Shown here: positions 8,399 through 17,604 of the stretch, one piece after another | Position numbering within the stretch: the stretch's first letter is position 1 | Layout: each line of letters begins with the position of its first letter | Assembly (NCBI RefSeq): GCF_004341885.1 | Contig: NZ_SLVX01000001.1 | Location: 310,001 to 374,000 of the forward strand | DNA: 64,000 nucleotides | From: Shinella granuli | GTDB taxonomy: Bacteria > Pseudomonadota > Alphaproteobacteria > Rhizobiales > Rhizobiaceae | Direction: 5' to 3' | The notes under the pieces: generated by a model | Database searches by the model: none | Told to the model about the DNA's origin: nothing | Seen by the model: only the letters and a program-made list of their open reading frames with translations | Translations under genes and position numbers: made by a program

Positions 8399-9223
8399 TT
8401 ACTCTCCGGCAGGCGATTTTCGGGTTTTCTCCCGCATCAGCAGGCGGGCGATGAGGATCAGGAGCAGCGAGGCGACCAGCACCATCGTCGCGATGGCGTT
8501 CACTTCCGGCGTCACGCCGCGGCGGATCGAGGCGAAGACGTAGATCGGCAGCGTCGTCTTGGAGCCCGCGACGAAGAAGGCCACGATGAAATCATCAAAA
8601 GAGAAGGTGAAGGCGAGGAGGAAGCCGGCCAGCACCGAGGGCAGGATCTGCGGCAGCACGATATCGCGGAAGGTGGTGAGCGGCGTCGCGTAGAGATCGG
8701 CCGAGGCCTCGACGATGTCGCGCCCGAGCGTCGCGATGCGCGCCTTCACGATCATGGTGACGAGCGCCATGGTGAAAAGGCCGTGCGCGGCGATGATCGA
8801 GCCGTAGCCGAGGCCGAGCTGCGGCGGCCTTTCGCCGGGCCAGATGGCGGCGATCGCCGGGTTGATCGCGCCGAAGACGGCGACGAGGGCGACGAGCGTC
8901 GCGATGCCGATGACGACGCCTGGCACGACGATGGCGGCGGCGAGCAGGCCGTCAAAGACCGCGCGGGCGCGGCTGCCCAGCCGTTCGAGGCCGAGCGCGG
9001 CCATGGTGCCGAAGACGGCGGCGAGCGTGGCGCTGACGAGGGCGATGATCAGGCTGTTCTGCAAGGCCGTGATGAGGAACGGATTGGCGAGCGCCTTGCC
9101 GTACCATTCGACGGAAAAGCCGGTGAACTCGCTCGCATTGCGCCCCGCATTGAAGGAGAACAGCACGACGAGCGCGATCGGCGCGTAGAGGAAGAGATAG
9201 ACGGCGGTGATCAGCGCGCGCAT
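8399..9223 (-). CDS. ABC transporter permease, PotC-like
   Basis: 274 residues with about six hydrophobic segments and the EAA loop DIVEASADLYATPLTTFRDIVLPQILP that docks the ATPase. The N-terminus (YLFLYAPIALVVLFSFNAGR) and the C-terminal region FSFDDFIVAFFVAGSKTTLPIYVF are typical of spermidine/putrescine-type PotC permeases. Its ATG shares a base with the TGA of the upstream permease (TGATG), so it is translationally coupled. The substrate belongs to the polyamine/opine/amine-like class of this transporter family; which one is not determinable. Confidence 0.88.
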   Translation of the reverse strand: MRALITAVYLFLYAPIALVVLFSFNAGRNASEFTGFSVEWYGKALANPFLITALQNSLIIALVSATLAAVFGTMAALGLERLGSRARAVFDGLLAAAIVVPGVVIGIATLVALVAVFGAINPAIAAIWPGERPPQLGLGYGSIIAAHGLFTMALVTMIVKARIATLGRDIVEASADLYATPLTTFRDIVLPQILPSVLAGFLLAFTFSFDDFIVAFFVAGSKTTLPIYVFASIRRGVTPEVNAIATMVLVASLLLILIARLLMREKTRKSPAGE

Positions 9224-10089
9224 CAGACGAGGTCCACCTGTCTCGTGCCGGAAATCCGCCAGGCGATGCGCATGGCGACCGTCAGCACCACGACGACGAT
9301 GGCGACCAGCGTGACGGCGATGGCCGAGCCGAAGGGCCAGTTGCGCGACTGCAGGAAGAGATCGACCAGCGCATTGCCGATGAAGAAGACCTTGCCGCCG
9401 CCGAGGAGCTGCGGGATGAGATATTCGCCGAGCAGCAGGATGGTGACGAGCGCGACGCCCGTCATCACGCCGGGCAGCGACAGCGGCAGGGTGACGGAGA
9501 AGAAGGTCGACAGGGGCTTTGCGCCGAGGTCGGCGGAGGCTTCGAGCAGGCGGCGGTCGAGCTTTTCGAGGCTGACATAGATCGGCATGATCATCAGCGG
9601 CAGGTAGCCGTAGACGATGCCGAGCAGAACGGCGCCCGGCGTGTTGAGCAGGCGCACGTCGGCAATACCGATCATGTCGAGCAGATTGGGAATGCCGCGC
9701 GAGCCGAGGATGTACATCCAGGCATAGGTGCGCACGAGCAGGCTCGTCCAGAACGGCACGACGACCAGCGAGACGAGCAGCAGCCGATGGCGCGGGCTCG
9801 CCTTGACGGCGAGGTAATAGGCCGTCGGATAGGCGACGAGAAGGCACAGGAAGGCGCCGGCGGGCGCCAGCATGAGGGTGTTCCAATAGGCGGCGGACCG
9901 GGCCGGCAGGTTGGCATATTGCGCGAAGGTGAACGCCGCTTGGTAGCCGCCCGCCGGCCCCCGCTCGCCGACGGAGAAGACCAGCATGGCGATGAAGGGC
10001 AGCACGAGGAAGACGAACAGCCAGGCGGAGGCCGGCGCCAGCAGCGCCGCCGTCACCAGCCGTCTCTTCGTCGTCATCGTCAGGGGCAT
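9223..10089 (-). CDS. ABC transporter permease, PotB-like
   Basis: 288-residue inner-membrane protein with about six membrane segments, starting LLAPASAWLFVFLVLPFIAM. It carries the EAA loop LLEASADLGAKPLSTFFSVTLPLSLPG and the PotB-like region VVPFWTSLLVRTYAWMYILG. It is paired with the PotC-like gene downstream by a one-base stop/start overlap. It is separated from the upstream binding-protein gene by a palindromic repeat (R2), which may set different mRNA levels for binding protein and permeases. The in-frame ATG at 10089 is followed by a second (MTTKRR) four residues later, so the exact start is uncertain by 12 bases. Confidence 0.88.
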   Translation of the reverse strand: MPLTMTTKRRLVTAALLAPASAWLFVFLVLPFIAMLVFSVGERGPAGGYQAAFTFAQYANLPARSAAYWNTLMLAPAGAFLCLLVAYPTAYYLAVKASPRHRLLLVSLVVVPFWTSLLVRTYAWMYILGSRGIPNLLDMIGIADVRLLNTPGAVLLGIVYGYLPLMIMPIYVSLEKLDRRLLEASADLGAKPLSTFFSVTLPLSLPGVMTGVALVTILLLGEYLIPQLLGGGKVFFIGNALVDLFLQSRNWPFGSAIAVTLVAIVVVVLTVAMRIAWRISGTRQVDLV

Positions 10090-10120
10090 TGCGGTTGATC
10101 CTGTTGCGTATTGGTGGGTT

Positions 10121-10274
10121 GCCCCTCATCCGGCCTGCCGGCCACCTTCTCCCCACAGGCGGGGAGAAGGAAATGTGTGGCTGCGTCCCGTTCCCTCTCG
10201 AAGGGAATGATGCGGTGCCGCGTACCCCTTCGCCCCGCCTGCGGGGAGAAGGTGGCGGCAGCCGGATGAGGGGC
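10121..10274. repeat. Composite palindromic repeat R2
   Basis: Two inverted REP units (cores CTCCCCAC-AGGCGGGGAGA and CGCCCCGC-CTGCGGGGAGA) bounded by cccctca and tgagggg. It sits between the binding-protein gene (10281-11444) and the PotB-like permease gene of a minus-strand ABC operon. A transcript crossing it would form two strong hairpins. Confidence 0.85.
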
Positions 10275-10280
10275 TTTCCG

Positions 10281-11444
10281 CTAAGCCGACTTGAACCGCG
10301 CCATCAGCTCCGCCCGCGCCGGGTCCGTCAGCGTCACGGCGGCGCCGAATTCGAGCGGGGTCAGGGCGGCCTCGTCCGGGTAGACGATCCTGTTGCCGGT
10401 GATTTCGGCCGGCAGCAGCGAGAGCACGCGGCTGTCCGTCGTCGGCGCGCCGTTGGCGATGTGCTCCTTCACCGCGTTCTGCGGGTCCATCAGGAAGTTG
10501 AGCAGGGCGTAGCCGGCCGGCTTGTTGGCCGCGCTCGTCGGCACCGCGTAGAAATCCGACCAGATCTCGCCGCCGTCGGAGCCGAGCGCGAACTGGATTT
10601 CCGGAATGTCGCGGTTGAGCTGCGCGCCGTCATTCGTCCAGCACATGGTCATCCAGGCGTCGGAGGCGCGCATGGAGGGCTGGTAGTCGCTGTTGATGGC
10701 GTAGAGATGCGGCTTGACCCTGATCAGCAGTTCCTCGGCCTTGGCCAGTTCCTCGGGCTTGACCGAATTGAAGGAGAAGCCGAGCGAGACGAGGGCGTTG
10801 CCGATCGTGGTGAGCTGGTAGTCGTGCACCATGGCCCGTCCGTCCGCCTCGGTCATGGCGACCTCGAAGAATTCCTTCCAGCTCGTCACCTTCGCCTTCA
10901 CCTTGTCGGCATTGACGGCGATGCCCGTCGTGCCCCAGTTCTTCGGCAGCGCATAGATCTTGCCGTCGACCGTGCCCTCGTTGGTGAAGCGGGTGTTCTG
11001 GGTGCCGGGGTCGAAGTTCGGCACCTTGGCAAGGTCGAGCGGGTCGATCAGGCCGAGGCCGGCATAGGTGGAGATCGTGTAGTTGGTCGGCACGAAGAGA
11101 TCCCAGCCGGTGCCGCCGGCCTGGAGCTTGGCCAGCATCTCCTCGTTCGAGCCGAAGACGTTGACCTCGACGGCGACACCCGTCGCGGCGGTGAAGGCCT
11201 CGAAGGTCGCCGGATCGTGGTAGTTCGGCCAGGTGGCGAGCGACATGGCGGAGCCGAGGTCTTCCTGGGCGTGTGCCTCGCCGGTGAAGAGCCCGGGCTG
11301 GCGCGCCAGCACGGCGGCGGCAAGGCCGAGGCCGGTGACGGCGAGGAAGTGGCGGCGCGTGACGGAGCCGCGCTTCAGCCGCATGAATTCGTCCGTCAAT
11401 TCCCGAGCGCTGATCGGGGCATTCTCTCTGAACCATTTCGACAT
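10281..11444 (-). CDS. Periplasmic substrate-binding protein, PotD/PotF type
   Basis: 387 residues. A long N-terminal region includes a twin-arginine-like signal (TRRHFLAVTGLGLAAAVLA) ending near AHAQ, implying Tat export to the periplasm. The mature part starts LSLATWPNY-like (MSLATWPNYHDPATFEAFTA), with EMLAKLQAGGTGWDLFVPTNY, the signature of the spermidine/putrescine-binding fold. It is the second gene of the operon after the ATPase. The ligand pocket cannot be read reliably. The ATG at 11444 is preceded by AGGGGAAC. Confidence 0.86.
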   Translation of the reverse strand: MSKWFRENAPISARELTDEFMRLKRGSVTRRHFLAVTGLGLAAAVLARQPGLFTGEAHAQEDLGSAMSLATWPNYHDPATFEAFTAATGVAVEVNVFGSNEEMLAKLQAGGTGWDLFVPTNYTISTYAGLGLIDPLDLAKVPNFDPGTQNTRFTNEGTVDGKIYALPKNWGTTGIAVNADKVKAKVTSWKEFFEVAMTEADGRAMVHDYQLTTIGNALVSLGFSFNSVKPEELAKAEELLIRVKPHLYAINSDYQPSMRASDAWMTMCWTNDGAQLNRDIPEIQFALGSDGGEIWSDFYAVPTSAANKPAGYALLNFLMDPQNAVKEHIANGAPTTDSRVLSLLPAEITGNRIVYPDEAALTPLEFGAAVTLTDPARAELMARFKSA

Positions 11445-11474
11445 GATGCTGTTCCCCTGTTGGGCCTGTTTCCC

Positions 11475-12554
11475 TCAGGCCGGAAAGATATGCGTCTGGC
11501 CGGGATCGAAGCTTATGGCGACCCGTTCGCCCGGCGCGACGAGGTCGTTTTGCGATTGGCTGTGGCGTTCGGCGGTGACGAGCAGATCGCCGAGCCCGTC
11601 GACGGCGACGGAATATTCGGCGGCCGAGCCGAGGAAGATGCGATGCGTGACCGTGCCTTCCAGCGTGGTCGCGCCGGCCGTGCCGCGCGAAAGGCGGATC
11701 GCCTCGGGGCGGAGCGCAACCGTGACCGCGCCTGGTGCAAGATCGGCGCGCGCGGCGGGCAGGGCCGCGCCATTGCCGAGGCGCACGGTGCCGCCGGTTT
11801 CCAGCGTGCCGGCAAAACGGTTCGTCTTGCCGACGAAATCGGCCACGAAGAGATCGGCGGGCCGGTCGTAGACCTCCTGCGGCGTCGCGAGCTGGCGGAT
11901 GCGGCCGGCGCTCATCACGCAGACGAGATCGCTCATCGACAGCGCCTCCTCCTGGTCGTGCGTGACGAGCACGAAGGTGATGCCGAGATCGCGCTGCAGC
12001 GTCTGCAACTCGATCTGCATGGCGGTGCGCAGCTTCTTGTCGAGCGCGGCGAGCGGCTCGTCGAGGAGAAGCACCGAGGGCTTGTTGACGAGCGCGCGGG
12101 CGAGCGCCACGCGCTGCTGCTGGCCGCCGGACATTTCATGGATGCGGCGCCTGGCGAAACCGGTGAGGCGCACCATCTCCAGCGCCTCGCCGACGCGGCG
12201 GGCGATCTCCGCCGCCGGTAGCCTCGGGCGCAGCTGCCGCAGCCCGTAGGCAACGTTCCTCTCCACGTCGAAATGCGGGAAGAGGGCATAGTGCTGGAAG
12301 ACCATGTTGACCGGGCGGCGATAGGCCGGCACGCCATTGGCGACCTTTCCGGCGATCAGCACCTCGCCCTCGCTCGGCTGCTCGAAGCCGCCGATCATGC
12401 GAAGACAGGTGGTCTTGCCGCAGCCGGACGGGCCGAGAAGCGCGACGAAGGCGCCCTTCGGCACGGAGAGATTGATGTCGGAGACCGCGGTCACCGCGCC
12501 ATAGCGCTTGGTCACCGAACGGAACTCGATGTCGTTCGTTGGGGCGGATGTCAC
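11475..12554 (-). CDS. ABC transporter ATP-binding protein, PotA-like
   Basis: 359 residues. Walker A GPSGCGKTT (about 40-48), Q-loop FQHYALFPH, ABC signature MSGGQQQRVALARAL, Walker B LLLDEPLAALD and H-loop VLVTHDQEEAL are all intact. A C-terminal TOBE-like region follows (VTVALRPEAIRLS). It is the first gene of the operon. The start is a GTG at 12554 with AGGGAA just upstream; no ATG lies nearby in frame. It energises the PotB/PotC-like permeases at 8399-10089. The promoter faces that of the LuxR-type gene at 12751. Confidence 0.88.
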   Translation of the reverse strand: MTSAPTNDIEFRSVTKRYGAVTAVSDINLSVPKGAFVALLGPSGCGKTTCLRMIGGFEQPSEGEVLIAGKVANGVPAYRRPVNMVFQHYALFPHFDVERNVAYGLRQLRPRLPAAEIARRVGEALEMVRLTGFARRRIHEMSGGQQQRVALARALVNKPSVLLLDEPLAALDKKLRTAMQIELQTLQRDLGITFVLVTHDQEEALSMSDLVCVMSAGRIRQLATPQEVYDRPADLFVADFVGKTNRFAGTLETGGTVRLGNGAALPAARADLAPGAVTVALRPEAIRLSRGTAGATTLEGTVTHRIFLGSAAEYSVAVDGLGDLLVTAERHSQSQNDLVAPGERVAISFDPGQTHIFPA

Positions 12555-12640
12555 GTCTGTTCCCTGCGGTTGTTGGTCTCTTGGCGATCTCTGCCGCCCT
12601 GGCCACCGTCGAGGGAGATGCTAGTCAGCGGCCGATGGGT

Positions 12641-12650
12641 GGTATATACC
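12641..12650. promoter_or_regulatory. Perfect palindrome GGTATATACC between divergent genes
   Basis: A 10-bp perfect palindrome lies in the 196-bp space between the GTG of the ABC operon and the LuxR-type gene. It is a candidate operator for the LuxR-type regulator; the assignment rests only on position and symmetry. Confidence 0.3.
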
Positions 12651-12750
12651 CCGAGAGAGGTATTTTATCCGTAAATCGGCTGTGGAAGGAGTATATCCGG
12701 CGGCAGTCCATTCCGGCTGCCGCGGGGGAAATCGGGGGAGCAGCGGCGCC

Positions 12751-13548
12751 ATGCGGGTCGATTTCACGGCACTTTTTCGCACCCTGGCCGACTGGGCCGG
12801 CGCACCGGAGAGCTCCGACCGGCAGACCGGAGAGACCCTGCTTGCGATGATGCGGGCGCTGGTTCGCTTCGACGACATCGTCATCTTCGCCTATCACGAG
12901 AAGGCGCGGCCGATCGACCTCTTCAGCACCTTCGATGCGGACGACCACCACGTCTTCGTGACGCTCTACCAGGCCGGGCCCTACCTGCTCGATCCGTTCT
13001 ACCGCACGACGCGCGCCGGCCGCGCCGGCATCTTCCGCATGCGGGAGCTGGCGCCGGACCGGTTCTTCTCCAGCGAATATTTCCGCACCTATTACTCGCA
13101 GACCCGGCTTGCCGAGGAGATCGGTTTCTTCGTGCCGGTGGAGGATGGCGTGACGGTGGTGGTCTCGCTGATGCGGCGCGAGAAGACCGGCGTCTTCCCC
13201 GCGCCGGAATTCGCGCTGCTCGGCGATGCCGAACCCTTCGTCGCCGCCGTGGTGCGGCGCGCCTGGAGCGGGCTTGCCGGGCGCTTCGCGGAGACGGGCC
13301 AGGGGCGGGGGCGGCGGAGCGAGCCCTTGAGCGCGGCCGACAGGGTGTGGCGCAAGCTGAACCTGACGGACCGCGAGGCCTCGATCATCGAACTCGTCCT
13401 GCAGGGGCACTCGTCGGAATCGATCGGCCTGAAGCTCGACATTTCCACCGGAACGGTGAAGGTCCACCGCCGCAACGTCTACCGCAAGCTCGGCATCTCC
13501 TCGCAGATCCAGTTGCTGTCGATCTATCTGAAGAATCTTCAGTCTTAG
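12751..13548 (+). CDS. LuxR-type transcriptional regulator
   Basis: 265 residues. The C-terminal 60 residues form a LuxR/FixJ helix-turn-helix: LTDREASIIELVLQGHSSES, GTVKVHRRNVYRKLGISS. The N-terminal 190 residues contain no receiver Asp pocket and no recognisable acyl-homoserine-lactone motif. It looks like a small-ligand sensor with many aromatic residues (YQAGPYLLDPFYRT, SSEYFRTYYSQ). The ATG at 12751 follows GGGGGAG at ten bases; a longer frame from 12682 lacks such a site. Being divergent from the PotABCD-like operon, it probably regulates it in response to the imported compound. Its stop codon lies inside the left arm of a MITE-like repeat. Confidence 0.85.
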   Translation: MRVDFTALFRTLADWAGAPESSDRQTGETLLAMMRALVRFDDIVIFAYHEKARPIDLFSTFDADDHHVFVTLYQAGPYLLDPFYRTTRAGRAGIFRMRELAPDRFFSSEYFRTYYSQTRLAEEIGFFVPVEDGVTVVVSLMRREKTGVFPAPEFALLGDAEPFVAAVVRRAWSGLAGRFAETGQGRGRRSEPLSAADRVWRKLNLTDREASIIELVLQGHSSESIGLKLDISTGTVKVHRRNVYRKLGISSQIQLLSIYLKNLQS

Positions 13549-13645
13549 AGTGCCTGCCAAAACCTCGCGGGGTCGGCTTGCCGGTGCTTTTTGCCTTCGC
13601 GTCGTCGCCAATCCTCCGCCCGGAAGTTTTGTCAGGCGCTCTTAG
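13544..13645. mobile_element. 102-bp MITE-like element with terminal inverted repeats
   Basis: Left arm CTTAGAGTGCCTGCCAAAAC and the complement of the right arm CTAAGAGCGCCTGACAAAAC match at 17 of 20 bases, and matching continues inward. No coding capacity. The left arm overlaps the luxR-type TAG stop (13546-13548). Insertion at the gene end may have supplied the present stop codon or a terminator. Confidence 0.6.
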
Positions 13646-13696
13646 GCTGGGCAGCAACCGCATCGGCCGATAGGCGGGAAAGCGCCTCACCCCCCA

Positions 13697-13788
13697 CCGT
13701 CATCCTCGGGCTTGACCCGAGGATCCATGCCACGCGTGAAGATGTGCCTTGGTGAGTGGACCCTCGGGTCAAGCCCGAGGGTGACGAT
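13697..13788. repeat. Inverted pair of GGGCTTGACCCGAGG repeats
   Basis: gtcatcctcgggcttgaccc (13699) and its inverted counterpart ending cgggtcaagcccgagggtga (to 13785) face each other across about 30 bp. Each half is itself a hairpin (CCTCGGGcttgaCCCGAGG). This repeat type is widespread between genes in Rhizobiales. The rest of the 390-bp space between the luxR-type gene and ribH shows no gene. Confidence 0.75.
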
Positions 13789-13938
13789 GGAGAGGGCAGA
13801 GACAGAAGCAGCGGCAGGGGCGGAGGCACGGCCCCAGGCGGGAGCGAAGGAGGCTTGTGGGTACGTGGCTCCGTCTAATCTTTTCAAAGGCTTGCTATAT
13901 CCTCCTGAAAGATCGATTCCGCTGCTTGAGACAGTGAT

Positions 13939-14715
<777 letters not shown>

Positions 14716-14781
14716 TCACGACAGATTTTTCCAAAGCGCGGCCGAAGCTTGGAAAACTTCTTCGCGGCCGGGCCGGAACGC

Positions 14782-15843
14782 TCAGTCGCGGATGACCAGA
14801 AGATCGCCGGCCGTGAAGCGTAGCGTGACCGTCTCGCCGACCGTCGGGGGCACGAGGCCGGGGCTGTTGAACATGTCGAAGGAAATGATGCTTTCGCCGA
14901 CCTTCATGCGCGTGCGGATGACCGAGCCGAGGAAGTTCGAGGAGACGACCTCGCCCGTCAGCGCCGTGTCGCCCTTGGCATCGGGGGCGATGGAACCGGC
15001 CTCCGGGCGCAGCGCCAGCGAGACGGTGTCGCCGGCCTTCGCATTGCCGAGCGGCTCGCGCAGCGTCACGCCCTGGTCGCCGATCGAGATGCGGTTGGCG
15101 GCGGGGTCGACGACCTTCGCCTCGATGAGATTCAGCGTGCCGACGAAGCCCGCGACGAAGCGGGTGGCAGGGCGGTTGTAGATGTCCGCGGGCTTGCCGA
15201 TCTGGTCCGCCTTGCCGGCATTCATCACGACGATGCGGTCGGAGATCGACAGGGCCTCTTCCTGGTCATGGGTGACGAAAACCGTGGTGATGCCGAGCTG
15301 CTGCTGGATCTGCCGGATTTCCTCACGCAGCGACACGCGGATCTTGGCGTCGAGGGCGGAGAGCGGTTCGTCGAGCAGGAGGACCTGGGGCTTGGGCGCC
15401 AGCGCCCGGGCGAGCGCCACGCGCTGCTGCTGGCCGCCGGACATCTGGTAGGGGTAGCGGTCGGCGAGGTGGTCGAGCTTGATGAGGCCGAGCATCTCCT
15501 TCACGCGCGCGTCGATCTCGGCCTTCGGCCGGCCGGCGACCTTGAGGCCGAAGGCGACGTTTTCGGCGACGTTCATGTTCGGGAAGAGGGCATAGGCCTG
15601 GAACACCATGCCGATATTGCGCTGGTTGGGGCGCAGGTTCTGCTGGCTCTTGCCGTCGATGGTGATCGCGCCGCCCGAGGGCGTCTCGAAGCCGGCGATC
15701 ATGCGCAGCACCGTGGTCTTGCCGCAGCCCGACGGGCCGAGGAACGAGATGAACTCGCCCTTTTCGATCGACATGTTGAAATCCTTGACCACCTGGACGG
15801 GGCCGAAGGACTTCTGGAGGCTGGTGAGGGTGAGAAAGCTCAT
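14782..15843 (-). CDS. ABC transporter ATP-binding protein (Fe3+/aminoethylphosphonate/polyamine class)
   Basis: 353 residues with intact Walker A GPSGCGKTTVL, Q-loop FQAYALFPN, signature MSGGQQQRVALARALAPKP, Walker B LLLDEPLSALD and H-loop FVTHDQEEAL. A TOBE-like domain follows at about residues 270-353. It is the last gene of a four-gene importer operon (binding protein, two permeases, ATPase), 9 bases after the permease stop. The closest general class is the FbpC/PhnT/PotA group; the substrate cannot be told from the ATPase. Confidence 0.87.
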   Translation of the reverse strand: MSFLTLTSLQKSFGPVQVVKDFNMSIEKGEFISFLGPSGCGKTTVLRMIAGFETPSGGAITIDGKSQQNLRPNQRNIGMVFQAYALFPNMNVAENVAFGLKVAGRPKAEIDARVKEMLGLIKLDHLADRYPYQMSGGQQQRVALARALAPKPQVLLLDEPLSALDAKIRVSLREEIRQIQQQLGITTVFVTHDQEEALSISDRIVVMNAGKADQIGKPADIYNRPATRFVAGFVGTLNLIEAKVVDPAANRISIGDQGVTLREPLGNAKAGDTVSLALRPEAGSIAPDAKGDTALTGEVVSSNFLGSVIRTRMKVGESIISFDMFNSPGLVPPTVGETVTLRFTAGDLLVIRD

Positions 15844-15852
15844 GGAAAATCC

Positions 15853-16635
15853 TTAAGTCGCGCTCTGCGCGCCCTTCTGGAAACGGGAAACAAGCTGGAT
15901 CAGGCCGAGGCAGCCCCAGGTCAGCGCGAAGGACATGACCGCGAGCGCGGCCGGCTCGTAGGCGCGGTTGGCGCCGAGCAGCTGCATGTAGGGGCCGAAG
16001 GCCGGGCGGTTGAGGAGAGCGGCCATGGTGAATTCGCCGATAACGATGGCGAAGGTGAGGAAGGCGCCCGACAGCACCGCGACCAGCACGTTCGGCAGGA
16101 TGATCTTCGCGAGGATCGTCGTCCAGCCGGCGCCGAGGCTCTGGGCCGCTTCCGTCAGCGTCGCGATGTCGATGGAGCGCAGGCCCGTGTCGACCGAGCG
16201 GTACATGTAGGGCAGCGCCAGCGTCGCATAGCCGAACATCAAGAGGATGTTCGTGCCGGTGATCGAGCCGGTCAGCGGCAGCCAGCTCGACGTGTTGTAG
16301 AGCCTGATGTAGCCGAAGACGATGACGATGGCCGGGATGACGAGCGGCAGCAGCGTGACGAACTCGATATAGGGGCGCAGGCCCGGCAGCTTCAGCCGCA
16401 CCCAGTAGGCGGTCGGCACCACGAGCAGCACGCCGAAGACGATGGTCGCGAGCGCCATCAGGATCGAATAGGTGAAGGTCTGCTGGAAGCGCGGATCGCC
16501 GAGCACGACGGCATAGGCATCGAGCGAATAGACGCCGCGGCGCATCTTCAGGGAGAAGTTGGTCATGCCGATGAGCGGCAGAATGAAATAGAGCAGCCCG
16601 AAGATGAGGGCGCCCCAGGCCCAGAACTTCTTCAT
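15853..16635 (-). CDS. ABC transporter permease
   Basis: 260 residues with about six membrane segments. The EAA loop is TLTEAAQSLGAGWTTILAKIILPNVLV. The N-terminal hydrophobic segment FWAWGALIFGLLYFILPLIG is followed by a periplasmic FSLKMRRGVYSLDAY region typical of PotC/PhnV-like permeases. The ATG at 16635 is chosen over a GTG three codons upstream because AAAGGTGG lies at the right distance and the ATG overlaps the preceding TGA as ATGA. It acts with the permease at 16632. Confidence 0.86.
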   Translation of the reverse strand: MKKFWAWGALIFGLLYFILPLIGMTNFSLKMRRGVYSLDAYAVVLGDPRFQQTFTYSILMALATIVFGVLLVVPTAYWVRLKLPGLRPYIEFVTLLPLVIPAIVIVFGYIRLYNTSSWLPLTGSITGTNILLMFGYATLALPYMYRSVDTGLRSIDIATLTEAAQSLGAGWTTILAKIILPNVLVAVLSGAFLTFAIVIGEFTMAALLNRPAFGPYMQLLGANRAYEPAALAVMSFALTWGCLGLIQLVSRFQKGAQSAT

Positions 16636-17522
16636 TTCAGCCACCTTTCACTGCGGGCGCGCAGCCAGATGTAGATCGTGTTGGCGATGCCCGTCACGAC
16701 GATCATGCCGAAGGCGAGCGCATAGCCGAGATGCGGATTGCCCAGCACGTCGCCGCGGATCTGCGCGAAGAGCAGGATCGGCACGATGGAGAGCGAGGAG
16801 CCGGTGAGCGCGATGGCGGTTGCGACGGCCCCGAAGGCGTTCGCAAAGAGCAGCGCCAGCGTGCCGAGGAAGGAGGGCAGCAGGATCGGGAAGGCAACCA
16901 GGCGCCAGTACTGCGCGTTCGTCGCGCCGAGGATCTGCGCCGCCTCCCGCCATTCGCGCTTCAGGCCGTCGAGCGCGGGCGTGATGATGAGGATCATCAG
17001 CGGGATCTGGAAGAACAGATAGGTGATCGTCAGGCCCCAGAAGGACAGGATGTTGAAGCCGAGCGCGCGCAGGTCGATGCCGAGCTGGCTCTTCAGGAAC
17101 ACCGTGATGAGGCCGACCGGGCCGAGCGTCGCGAGGAAGGCGAAGGCGAGCGGCACGCCGGCGAAGTTGGAGGCGACGCCGGAAAAGGTCAGGAGCGGTC
17201 CGCGGATCCATTTCGGCAGGCCGCCAAGCACCGCGGCGGATGCGACGGAAAAGCCGATCAGGCAGCCGAGCAGGGCCGAGGCGATGGAGATCTTGATCGA
17301 GATCCAGTAGGCCGAGAGGATGGAGGTGGTGAACAGGCCCCGGATGTTTTCGAGCGTGAAGCTGCCCTCCGGCGTCTGAAAGGCGCCGACGACGATGCGC
17401 ATCGTCGGCATGATCAGGAACAACAGGACGAAGATCGCGAACGGCACGGCGCCGAGCCAGTGCAGCGGGAGGCGGAAGGGCGCCCGCGCGGGGGGCGGTG
17501 CTGCTGAGCTGTCTGATGACAT
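16632..17522 (-). CDS. ABC transporter permease
   Basis: 296 residues. A proline/alanine-rich cytoplasmic N-terminus precedes about six membrane segments (first GAVPFAIFVLLFLIMPTM). The EAA loop is EWREAAQILGATNAQYWRLVAFPILLPS. It resembles PotB/PhnU-like permeases that partner Fe3+/2-aminoethylphosphonate-type binding proteins. The stop overlaps the start of the next permease by four bases (ATGA). It is separated from the binding-protein gene by a strong hairpin at 17565-17594, a usual arrangement to keep binding-protein mRNA in excess. Confidence 0.86.
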   Translation of the reverse strand: MSSDSSAAPPPARAPFRLPLHWLGAVPFAIFVLLFLIMPTMRIVVGAFQTPEGSFTLENIRGLFTTSILSAYWISIKISIASALLGCLIGFSVASAAVLGGLPKWIRGPLLTFSGVASNFAGVPLAFAFLATLGPVGLITVFLKSQLGIDLRALGFNILSFWGLTITYLFFQIPLMILIITPALDGLKREWREAAQILGATNAQYWRLVAFPILLPSFLGTLALLFANAFGAVATAIALTGSSLSIVPILLFAQIRGDVLGNPHLGYALAFGMIVVTGIANTIYIWLRARSERWLK

Positions 17523-17564
17523 TAAGTTGGCCTCATGGGGTTGCCGTCATTGGCACACCGCAAT

Positions 17565-17594
17565 CGTCGCCCCGGCCGTGCAGCCGGGGCGACG
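17565..17594 (-). other. Stem-loop between binding-protein and permease genes
   Basis: Twelve-base arms CGTCGCCCCGGC / GCCGGGGCGACG around a 6-base loop, starting 11 bases after the binding-protein stop in the sense of transcription, without a U-tract. Likely an mRNA-stabilising or partially attenuating hairpin. Confidence 0.65.
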
Positions 17595-17604
17595 GGGATG
17601 TCGT

